64,000 bases of DNA, taken from contig CAZGPI010000003.1 of assembly GCA_964527595.1 (NCBI GenBank), positions 1 to 64,000 of the forward strand, given 5' to 3'. Origin of the DNA: GWF2-38-10 sp964527595 (lineage in GTDB: Bacteria > Babelota > Babeliae > Babelales > RVW-14). The position numbers were made by a program, and so were the translations under genes. Positions 41,055 through 48,315 of the stretch are shown one piece after another. The first letter of the stretch is position 1, and the number at the start of each line of letters is the position of its first letter. The notes below the pieces were generated by a model, which worked only from the letters and a program-made list of their open reading frames with translations, had not been told where the DNA came from and ran no database searches.

Positions 41055-41906
41055 ATGCATAAGAAAATAATAGGGTTTTTATTTTCTGGAATATTAGCGC
41101 ATATCCAGCTTGGAGCTTATAATCAAGCACATTTGGATAAGGCTCTTGCACTTGATGCGATTAATCGTAGCGGCCAAATAGCCACTTATGAACAATGTGA
41201 TTTAAGAGACACCGATTTGAGGGCCACTAATTTGAGTGAAAGGAATTTGCAGGGCATTGATTTGGGCGGTGCAGATTTACGATGTACTTATTTGGCTGGA
41301 GCTGATTTGAGAGGGGCGAGATCGTTACACGCCAATTTTGAAGCGGCAAATTTAGAGCATGTAAACTTAAGCAAGACAAGATTGCTTTGGTCTCATTTTG
41401 AGGGTGTAAACTTGACTGGGGCAAATTTATCTGAGTCATGTTTTGCCGAGTCTCGCTTTGATCGGGCAAATTTGAATTGTGCCGATCTACACGGGACAGA
41501 TTTGCGCAAGGCAAATTTTGCTGGTGCAGAGTTAAATAACGTGAATTTAAGGTTGGCTAATTTAGACGGGGCCTATTTGCACGAGGCAAGATTATTCAAA
41601 GCCGACTTATCTGGGGCAAATTTAATTAATGCTGTTTTAACGAATGCCTATTTGCAGGGTGCGAGTTTTGATAAAGCAATAGTAAAATGGGCAAATTTTA
41701 GTTATGCAAATTTGAGCAAACACGATAGGCGAGGCGCGGCACTTTATGATTTTCCTATAGATGGGGCAAGTTTCTATCGTGCTGATGTTGAGGGCGCTAT
41801 TTTTGAAGGGGCAGATTTGTATGGGACGTTATTTTTAGAGGCTAAAAATATATCAAATGAATTGATGCGATATTTAAGCAATCATCAAGCACGTTTACGT
41901 TTATAA
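41055..41906 (+). CDS. Secreted pentapeptide-repeat protein, large paralogue
   Basis: 283 residues from ATG at 41055 (AGAAAGG upstream). Signal peptide MHKKIIGFLFSGILAHIQLGA, then about 35 uninterrupted pentapeptide units (ADLRGARSLHANFEAANLEH, ADLSGANLINAVLTNAYLQG) from about residue 50 to 265. Both paralogues end with a similar '(A/E)AKNMS(D/N)E' motif. The order, promoter, leader and signal peptide are shared with the preceding gene, which argues for tandem duplication followed by repeat expansion. Confidence 0.88.
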   Translation: MHKKIIGFLFSGILAHIQLGAYNQAHLDKALALDAINRSGQIATYEQCDLRDTDLRATNLSERNLQGIDLGGADLRCTYLAGADLRGARSLHANFEAANLEHVNLSKTRLLWSHFEGVNLTGANLSESCFAESRFDRANLNCADLHGTDLRKANFAGAELNNVNLRLANLDGAYLHEARLFKADLSGANLINAVLTNAYLQGASFDKAIVKWANFSYANLSKHDRRGAALYDFPIDGASFYRADVEGAIFEGADLYGTLFLEAKNISNELMRYLSNHQARLRL

Positions 41907-41935
41907 ATTCTACATCCTATCTATTTCGATAAGTA

Positions 41936-41987
41936 AGTAAAAAGAGGCGGCCGGTATTTTTAAAGTACCGGCCGCCTCTTTTTTACT
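41936..41987. terminator. Bidirectional terminator between pentapeptide gene and typA
   Basis: Near-perfect 20-bp inverted repeat (AGTAAAAAGAGGCGGCCGG ... CCGGCCGCCTCTTTTTTACT) serving both convergent genes. Confidence 0.88.
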
Positions 41988-42010
41988 TGTATTTGCTTCT
42001 GACTAAAGTA

Positions 42011-43831
42011 TTAGTCGTCTGCGCGTGATGTACGTTTACGCTTATTAGGATCCAAATATTGCTTACGTAAGCGGATTGACTTTGGTGTTACTTCAATAAG
42101 TTCGTCGTTATTAATCCAATCAAGACATGATTCAAGGGTCATGATGCGTGGCGGTGCGAGCTTAACTGAATCGTCTGTACCAGATGCGCGCATGTTGGTG
42201 AGTTTCTTTTTCTTGGTTGGGTTAACTTCGAGATCGTTTTCTCGGCTGTGTTCCCCAATGACCATTCCTGAATAAACTTCTTCAGTTGGCGCAACAAATA
42301 AAGTTCCTCGTGGTTGCAATCCGTCCAATGCATATGGAGTTACTGGACCATGTTCCATTGATATCATGGCGCCACGGGTTCTGCCTGCAATCTCTCCTGC
42401 ATATTCATCATAACTGTGAAAGCGATGGCTCATGAGACCGGTGCCACGCGTATCGGTTAAGAACATGCTACGGAAGCCGATAAGGCCTCGTGCAGGGACT
42501 TTAAACTCGAGGCGGATCTTTTTTGAACCATGGTGCGTCATGTTTTGTAATAATGCGCGTCTGCGACCAAGATTTTCCATGATAACACCTTGATAGGCTT
42601 CTTCGACGTCGATGAAGAGCAATTCGTAAGGTTCGTGCTTGTGTCCGTTGACCGTTTTGCAAATAACTTCGGGTGCTGAAAGCTGTAGCTCAAAACCTTC
42701 TCGACGCATTGTTTCAACCAAGATTCCTAAGTGCAACTGACCACGACCTGAGACCTTAAAAGTGTCAGCAGAATCGGTGTCTTCAACGCGAAGGGCGAGG
42801 TTGGTTTTTGTTTCTTTTTGAAGGCGATCGCGAATTTGGCGAGAAGTGATTAATTTGCCTTCGCGGCCAGCAAATGGTGAGTCATTGACCGAAAAATCGA
42901 TCGAAAGTGTTGGTTCGTCAATTTCAACATAAGGGATTGGTGTAGCGTTTCCGACGTCGCAAATTGTTGTACCAATTGTTATGTCCTCATCAACACCAGC
43001 GAGGGCAATGATGTCGCCGAGTGTTGCCGATTGAACGTCGGTACGTTTAACACCATCAAAGACGTACATTTTAATAATCTTAACTGGGGCACCAACATAT
43101 GTTCCCTTGCAGGCGATTACTTGTTTGCCCATGTTAATCGATCCACTAAATACGCGGCCAATAGCAATACGGCCAACGTAATCTGAGTGATCAAGGTTGG
43201 TGATCAGGATACGAAGGTTATCAGCTTCTTGTTCTGGAACTGGTATGTGTTCAATAATTGTTTGGAACAATGGTTCGAGTGTTCCTTCTAATCTGCTTGA
43301 GTCTTTAGATGCATAACCACCGCGAGATGAGCCGTACAAAATAGGGAAGTCGAGTTGTTCTTCATGTGTTGCTAAATCAAGGAAAAGTTCATGAATCATA
43401 TTCTCGGTGCGTTCAACATCGGCGTCTTTACGATCAATTTTGTTGATAAGCACGATTGGCTTAAGTTCAAGTTGTAGAGCCTTTTGAAGTACAAATCGTG
43501 TTCCTGGCAATGGTCCTTCGGCTGCGTCAACCAAAAGCATGAAGCCTTCAACCATTTGCAAGGTACGTTCAACTTCGCCACCAAAATCTAAGTGGCCAGG
43601 GGTATCGACAATGTTAATTTTAATGCCGTTGAAGTTGATGGATGTATTTTTTGCTAAAATGGTGATACCGCGTTCGCGTTCGATATCTCCAGAATCCATG
43701 ACGCGTTCCATTGTTTCAGCTGAAACGGTTCCTGATTGCTTAAGCATTTGATCGACCAGCGTTGTTTTGCCATGGTCAACGTGAGCAATAATAGCAATGT
43801 TTCTAACATCTAATCTTTGTCTAAAACTCAT
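42011..43831 (-). CDS. typA: Translational GTPase TypA/BipA
   Basis: 606 residues. Ribosome-associated GTPase helping 50S assembly and stress adaptation. G1 AHVDHGKTTLVDQML (about 16-30), switch region RERGITILAKNTS, G3 DTPGHLDFGGEVERTL, G4 NKIDRKDAD. Domains V and C-terminal: EAYQGVIMENLGRRRALLQN, and RGLIGFRSMFLTDTRGTG, diagnostic for TypA over EF-G or LepA. GGGGGAT precedes the ATG. Single gene. Confidence 0.96.
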   Translation of the reverse strand: MSFRQRLDVRNIAIIAHVDHGKTTLVDQMLKQSGTVSAETMERVMDSGDIERERGITILAKNTSINFNGIKINIVDTPGHLDFGGEVERTLQMVEGFMLLVDAAEGPLPGTRFVLQKALQLELKPIVLINKIDRKDADVERTENMIHELFLDLATHEEQLDFPILYGSSRGGYASKDSSRLEGTLEPLFQTIIEHIPVPEQEADNLRILITNLDHSDYVGRIAIGRVFSGSINMGKQVIACKGTYVGAPVKIIKMYVFDGVKRTDVQSATLGDIIALAGVDEDITIGTTICDVGNATPIPYVEIDEPTLSIDFSVNDSPFAGREGKLITSRQIRDRLQKETKTNLALRVEDTDSADTFKVSGRGQLHLGILVETMRREGFELQLSAPEVICKTVNGHKHEPYELLFIDVEEAYQGVIMENLGRRRALLQNMTHHGSKKIRLEFKVPARGLIGFRSMFLTDTRGTGLMSHRFHSYDEYAGEIAGRTRGAMISMEHGPVTPYALDGLQPRGTLFVAPTEEVYSGMVIGEHSRENDLEVNPTKKKKLTNMRASGTDDSVKLAPPRIMTLESCLDWINNDELIEVTPKSIRLRKQYLDPNKRKRTSRADD

Positions 43832-43919
43832 TGATCCCCCGTATTTTTATTCGTTAGGTTCTACCTGGTATTCAGGTTAGCATAAATGAAAAATTTTGCA
43901 AAATGAAATAAAATTATCA

Positions 43920-43953
43920 AAGAAAAAGAAAGGAAGCCACAGCTCCCTTTCTT
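43920..43953 (-). terminator. Terminator after rpsR
   Basis: On the minus strand AAGAAAGGGAGC-TGTG-GCTTCCTTTCTT, then TTTCTTT. Confidence 0.7.
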
Positions 43954-43980
43954 GAAGATTCTTTAATTAACCGTAAATTC

Positions 43981-44265
43981 TTAGCGGTGGATTGCGCAGA
44001 ACGGCAATAATGCCATTGAGCGAGCCAGCTTGATATGATTTGCAAGATGGCGTTGATGAAAGGCACAGTTTCCAGAGACCTTTGACGGAAGGATTTTGTA
44101 ACGTTCTGTTAAGAAGTTACGCAATAAATTGGTGTTTTTGTAATCGATCAAGAGTTCTTGTTCGAGATTTGCACAAAAACGGCAATGTTTAGGGCTCAGA
44201 AACGAGCTCTTGCGGACTTTTTTCTTTAAAATACGGGAACTAATTTTAAGTTTAAATTTTGTCAT
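43981..44265 (-). CDS. rpsR: Small-subunit ribosomal protein S18
   Basis: 94 residues. Binds 16S rRNA with S6 at the platform. The core DYKNTNLLRNFLTERYKILP and GNCAFHQRHLANHIKLARSMALLPF is diagnostic. The N-terminal CRFC plus CAFH forms a zinc-type (C+) motif. Follows rpsF by 28 bases. The usual ssb between them and rplI after them are absent. Confidence 0.95.
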   Translation of the reverse strand: MTKFKLKISSRILKKKVRKSSFLSPKHCRFCANLEQELLIDYKNTNLLRNFLTERYKILPSKVSGNCAFHQRHLANHIKLARSMALLPFCAIHR

Positions 44266-44293
44266 GGCTTATCCTTGCTTAATCTTATGCTAC

Positions 44294-44743
44294 TTATTTA
44301 TCATCTTCGTCAAGTCCATTACCATCATGGTCGACGCTGGAAAGAAGGCCTTCCATCTTATTGTCCTTCAAAAACGAATCAACGCTTGATGAGCGAGTGC
44401 TGTCGATTGATTCTGGTTTAAGATAGGCGATAGGGGCGTCTTTTCTGAGTTTGATGGTGACATGGCGCATAACAAAATCATTACACTTAATTTTAAAGAA
44501 GGTATCAAGTTCTTTTAAAAAAGCATTTGTATAATCTTCTGATGCTTCGTAGCGGACCAAGATATAAGAGCCGTAATCATTTTTTTTGACAGGATATGCT
44601 AAACGGAGCTTGCCCCATTTATCAAATGCTGAAACATTTCCATTGTTATCGGAAAGGTGATTATAAAAATGACGTTCAAGTTGTCCTACTTCATCTTCGG
44701 TGATTTCTGGACTAGTAAGGATGAGCGTTTCGTAACGTGACAT
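44294..44743 (-). CDS. rpsF: Small-subunit ribosomal protein S6
   Basis: 149 residues. MSRYETLILTSPEITEDEV start, WGKLRLAYPVKKNDYGSYIL middle and FVMRHVTIKL end are the S6 fold. The C-terminal 40 residues are an acidic Ser/Asp-rich tail (SSVDHDGNGLDEDDK), longer than in most S6. First gene of the rpsF-rpsR unit. Confidence 0.95.
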   Translation of the reverse strand: MSRYETLILTSPEITEDEVGQLERHFYNHLSDNNGNVSAFDKWGKLRLAYPVKKNDYGSYILVRYEASEDYTNAFLKELDTFFKIKCNDFVMRHVTIKLRKDAPIAYLKPESIDSTRSSSVDSFLKDNKMEGLLSSVDHDGNGLDEDDK

Positions 44744-44799
44744 CTAAAGGTTCTCCTCGAATATTCGGGTAAACTTATGTTATACACTGAGAAAGGAGA

Positions 44800-44820
44800 T
44801 AGCGGACATTTTGTCCACTA
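44800..44820 (-). promoter_or_regulatory. Palindrome in rpsF leader, possible S6:S18 autoregulatory site
   Basis: TAGTGGACA-AAA-TGTCCGCTA in the leader mRNA, about 57-77 bases before the rpsF start. It includes a CCG in the 3' arm, with ACCG nearby. S6:S18 leader elements of other bacteria use a hairpin with a conserved CCG. Match by eye only. Confidence 0.3.
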
Positions 44821-44877
44821 ACGGTACCTTACTTTCAAATAAAGCTCTCTAAGAGTAGCAAAAATACTTATAAAAGC

Positions 44878-44924
44878 AATAAAAAAGCGGACCCTCTACG
44901 CATAGTGGATCCGCTTTTTTATTT
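44878..44924 (-). terminator. Terminator after the repressor gene
   Basis: AAAAAAGCGGATCCAC...GTCCGCTTTTTT hairpin on the minus strand, between the repressor stop and the rpsF leader. Confidence 0.75.
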
Positions 44925-44939
44925 AGGAGATTATTATCA

Positions 44940-45626
44940 TTAGCTGAGTTTTTGGTAGCGATAAATGACCTTGCCGATGATACGGATCTGGTCTTTGCCG
45001 CGAACCAAGGCAATAGGCGCCTTCTTATGGTTAATTGATTCAAGGACGATAAACTCTTCCATGAAATTAACCTGAACAATCGCTTTGGTTGGATTTTCGT
45101 TACCATATTCAACGGCAACGATATCACCTGAAGTTGTCCACGCTGAAGGCGAAATAACAAGCAAATCGTTTTTAACAAAATTTGGAGCCAGGGCGTTGTC
45201 TTCTACGCACAAGCAGAACAATGAATCATCATCAAAACCGGTAACGGGAACAAATTGGTCTTTGTAGCCGGTGGTGTGTTGAACGATCTGATTATTTGCT
45301 GGTGATGGCTGAGAAGGAATTTGCCCGACAACGGGGACGATTTTAAGTTTAATGTTTAACTGCGCAAGTTGATCCTTAATGCCTTCTGGCAATTGGATAA
45401 CCTGGTTAAGGTTTGGCAATTGAGTGCTGCTGGCTTCAAGGACATCAGCAGGAGTAAGCTCAAATGCTTCGGCTAATTTTTTAAGTGCATCTTCGTTCCA
45501 ACGGCGAGTACCATTCTTGATGTGAGTTAGATAACTCTCGGACATGCCGGTTTTTTCGGCTAGCACTTTTGTGGTCCAGCGACGCTCTCTCAATAATTCT
45601 TTTACGCGTAATCTTGTAGTAATCAT
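44940..45626 (-). CDS. XRE/S24-type repressor lacking the self-cleavage dyad
   Basis: 228 residues. N-terminal helix-turn-helix (TTKVLAEKTGMSESYLTHIK, residues 18-37) like phage CI/XRE regulators. The C-terminal domain resembles peptidase S24 (LFCLCVEDNALAPNFVKNDL, SGDIVAVEYGNE, then FIVLESINHKK). In LexA/CI the Ser of a GDSM-P motif and a later Lys do the self-cleavage. Here these positions are Ala145 and Gln185, so cleavage is not expected. GGAGG lies 10-11 bases before the ATG. A perfect palindrome upstream is a likely operator. Probably a stable repressor or a sensor. Confidence 0.85.
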   Translation of the reverse strand: MITTRLRVKELLRERRWTTKVLAEKTGMSESYLTHIKNGTRRWNEDALKKLAEAFELTPADVLEASSTQLPNLNQVIQLPEGIKDQLAQLNIKLKIVPVVGQIPSQPSPANNQIVQHTTGYKDQFVPVTGFDDDSLFCLCVEDNALAPNFVKNDLLVISPSAWTTSGDIVAVEYGNENPTKAIVQVNFMEEFIVLESINHKKAPIALVRGKDQIRIIGKVIYRYQKLS

Positions 45627-45646
45627 AATATATAACCTCCAGATCT

Positions 45647-45660
45647 AATGCCTAGGCATT
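45647..45660. promoter_or_regulatory. Perfect palindrome, candidate autoregulatory operator
   Basis: AATGCCTAGGCATT, 14 bases, fully symmetric, immediately upstream of the GGAGG site of the repressor gene. Confidence 0.6.
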
Positions 45661-45700
45661 GGTTTACCATTTTTCATTTCTCACCGTCCTTATAAGTTGT

Positions 45701-45730
45701 TTTATATGAGTCTCGAAAAATTCATATCAA
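45701..45730 (-). promoter_or_regulatory. Promoter of the repressor gene
   Basis: TTGATA, 18 bases, TATAAA on the minus strand. Transcription would start near 45694 and pass through the palindrome before the start codon. Confidence 0.45.
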
Positions 45731-45815
45731 CAATCTTTGACAAGTAGGCTACAATTAATTTACAGGATATTGACGGGCTGTCAACTGGGGTGGGGTTGGT
45801 GATTTTTAGGGAATA

Positions 45816-47483
45816 CTACCATATTTTGATGAGAATGCTGCTCAAAACCCAAAGTGATTCGCTGGCAAAGACGCCTGCACAAAAGGGAAGGTACTCTTCT
45901 TTACGTTTAGTCAGCAGGGTGAGCGAGGCTCCGATAATAAGTCCTATTGAGATACTATTTGGCATGATTATGCCACCAAAGACCATTGTTGGGCTCAAGC
46001 CGCATTTTTTTACCAGTAATCCATATAAAAAGCCAAAAAACACCACAAAAGGGTCAAAATGGAGGGTTTGAAGTAATAATGCTTTAGCTTGGCTGCGTTG
46101 GGCAAAAAAGTCTGGGGTGCCCAGATGAAGATTGGTGAATAAGAGATAAAAGATAAAGCCAATGCTGATGGTTACGCCGATCAAGCCAACCCATTGGGCA
46201 AGCCACATTTTTTTTGGTGATACCTGGGCTAATGAGCCTGTTTTTAAGTCAAAAAGCATATCAGATGCGGTTGCTGCGCAAATATTAAAGAAAACACAGA
46301 CAATGGTTAGTTGTAAGTATGTTAAATCAAACAGGAGAAACATCGGTATAAGAATATAGGTTGAAAAGCGACCATATTGTATTAATCCAATTTTGCTGCC
46401 TATAAAACAAATCTGGTGGGTGGCAAAGGTGCAAACAGCCAATAGCGTTATTTGTGCAAGGGGCGGGAATTTTAACTCTGTTAAGAGGCATATGGTGCCA
46501 AGTAATATTCCAATGGTGAGAAAAAGGCCACCGCGTCTTGATGGTTCTGATATTATTGAGCGCATTTTGCTGAATTTAGTTGTAAAGCTTCTAATGTTTG
46601 GCAAAAGAGAGCCGGCAGACGATTTTATTCTTTTTATGCCAAGTCGCAAAAGGCTGATTAATCCACCAATGAGCTCGCTCAGGACAATCCCACTGCAAAA
46701 GGCAACGGTCAGTGAGACAATATTCATGGGTTGAAATAGGCTTATAGGTAATATATTCGCATGATTGTTGAGTGGAAAGAGGATTGCATATTTTGAAAGT
46801 AGGCCAAGGAGTATTGGTGCGATAAGGCTCAATCCACCACTAAACCCAATGGCCCAAATGGTTGGCCAAAGTGCAATTGAGAATTCTTGATTAACATATG
46901 GTGTAAATAGGTGAATTGTTTTTGGGATAATACCGCCAATTTTACCAATACCATCGCGTAGCAGGGAAACCGTTGCGGCTAAGGTTATCCCTCTAAAGAT
47001 ACCAACAGCTTGCGTACGGTTGTTTTGTGAGGAGATGACATTGTAAGTTAATTGGCTGACGGGAAAAGAAAGGTCTTTATTTTTTAAGAAGGATGGCGCA
47101 TACAATGTTCCAAGTGCTATGCCAAGGCTGCCGGCCGTTAAGCAAAGTCCGGCGATAAATAGACAAAAAAACCCGGGATTAACCAGAAGGCTCATAAATG
47201 TTGGGCGGTCGAGGAAGTAAAGCATAGGAAAAGCAAAGCCGATCCCCGTTGCAACGGCGCCCCCAACAGAACCTATAGCCTGAATTAGGGTGGTTGTCTG
47301 CTGATTTTTAGGTGAATAAGAGGATCCTGTTAGATTTTGCTTAAGATTGAAAAAAACATTAGAAATCAATGCAATGGTTGGAGCCATCCATGGTCCCATC
47401 ATCGTGGCAATCGATATATAGGCAAGTATGCTTCCTGAGAAGACAGTAAAAAAAAGACCGAGAAAAATAATGACAATACCCAT
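45816..47483 (-). CDS. Oligopeptide transporter (OPT) family protein
   Basis: 555 residues from ATG at 47483; the frame continues 15 codons upstream without support. About 14-15 hydrophobic helices. Conserved OPT-like blocks: QAIGSVGGAVATGIGFAFPML early and SDMLFDLKTGSLAQVSPKKM plus AQWVG in the second half. Family members import small peptides or metal-siderophore complexes with protons. A peptide importer would fit an organism that lives on host or community nutrients. Single gene. Confidence 0.8.
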   Translation of the reverse strand: MGIVIIFLGLFFTVFSGSILAYISIATMMGPWMAPTIALISNVFFNLKQNLTGSSYSPKNQQTTTLIQAIGSVGGAVATGIGFAFPMLYFLDRPTFMSLLVNPGFFCLFIAGLCLTAGSLGIALGTLYAPSFLKNKDLSFPVSQLTYNVISSQNNRTQAVGIFRGITLAATVSLLRDGIGKIGGIIPKTIHLFTPYVNQEFSIALWPTIWAIGFSGGLSLIAPILLGLLSKYAILFPLNNHANILPISLFQPMNIVSLTVAFCSGIVLSELIGGLISLLRLGIKRIKSSAGSLLPNIRSFTTKFSKMRSIISEPSRRGGLFLTIGILLGTICLLTELKFPPLAQITLLAVCTFATHQICFIGSKIGLIQYGRFSTYILIPMFLLFDLTYLQLTIVCVFFNICAATASDMLFDLKTGSLAQVSPKKMWLAQWVGLIGVTISIGFIFYLLFTNLHLGTPDFFAQRSQAKALLLQTLHFDPFVVFFGFLYGLLVKKCGLSPTMVFGGIIMPNSISIGLIIGASLTLLTKRKEEYLPFCAGVFASESLWVLSSILIKIW

Positions 47484-47716
47484 ATAATGCTCGTTAAAGG
47501 CTACACAAAAAAAATAATAGTGGCACAATAATGCGTTACAACACGGTCGACTTGTTACTATTTTCTTGGGTTATCGGCAAAGTGTCAAAGGGTTTCGTGA
47601 AAAGTCTTGTTTTATATCCCTAATTAGCTTACAATTAGAATTAGAATGATTAGACTCATGGAAAAATGGTTTCCAGATGAAACTTTAATGGAAGCCAGTA
47701 AGTGTAGGGTTTGGTT

Positions 47717-48235
47717 ATGATGAAGAGAAAAATATACATAATCCTTTTGACCATAATGGCTGTTCTTGCCCTTTTAAAGGGCGGGGTGGTTCTCTATCGG
47801 TTTTATGCCCAAAATCATAAAGGTCATAAACAGATTTTTGGTAAGGGGAAGCGTTTTGCTCATTTATTTCCGCCGCAAAGCGTAAAACAGGGTGGCAATC
47901 GTGACGGTGGGTATGGGTTTGCAAAAATGATAGCGTTGGTCCAGGCGAGCCAAAAGCTCAAGGATCTTGAACATTTATATTTTGCCAGGGCTCTTAATGA
48001 ACCTCAGATCGAAACTCAGACAATTCGAGATTTAATTAAGTCTTTGTCGCAGGAGCGGATTAAATTCAAGCGGCATATTGATGATCTAAAGTCGCGAGCA
48101 CTTGAGCCAATATCAACGAAAAAGATACGTTCGCTTTTGTTCTATCTCCGTGTTATTGATGAATGCATTCAAGACTCTGAGGTTATTTTAACTAATCGTG
48201 TTTTGCCTCAGGAAAGAAATGATAAAAGCTCATAA
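47717..48235 (+). CDS. Small single-pass membrane protein of unknown function
   Basis: 172 residues from ATG at 47717; the frame extends to a TTG at 47711. N-terminal membrane helix (IYIILLTIMAVLALLKGGVVL), then a basic soluble domain with two helical stretches (TIRDLIKSLSQERIKFKRHI, LLFYLRVIDECIQD). No family recognised. Convergent with lon across a shared terminator. Confidence 0.6.
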   Translation: MMKRKIYIILLTIMAVLALLKGGVVLYRFYAQNHKGHKQIFGKGKRFAHLFPPQSVKQGGNRDGGYGFAKMIALVQASQKLKDLEHLYFARALNEPQIETQTIRDLIKSLSQERIKFKRHIDDLKSRALEPISTKKIRSLLFYLRVIDECIQDSEVILTNRVLPQERNDKSS

Positions 48236-48250
48236 GCAAATATCAAAATA

Positions 48251-48294
48251 AAACAGAGCGGCCTATTGGTTTATCCAATAGGCCGCTCTGTTTC
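48251..48294. terminator. Bidirectional terminator between the small membrane protein gene and lon
   Basis: AAACAGAGCGGCCTATTGG-TTTAT-CCAATAGGCCGCTCTGTTT, a perfect 19-bp stem. Confidence 0.9.
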
Positions 48295-48315
48295 GGTTGT
48301 GGTTCGGTAACTTAT

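Noticed and set aside
45731..45780. Plus-strand promoter TTGACA near 45737
   Set aside because: No convincing -10 box at the right spacing and no plus-strand gene downstream.
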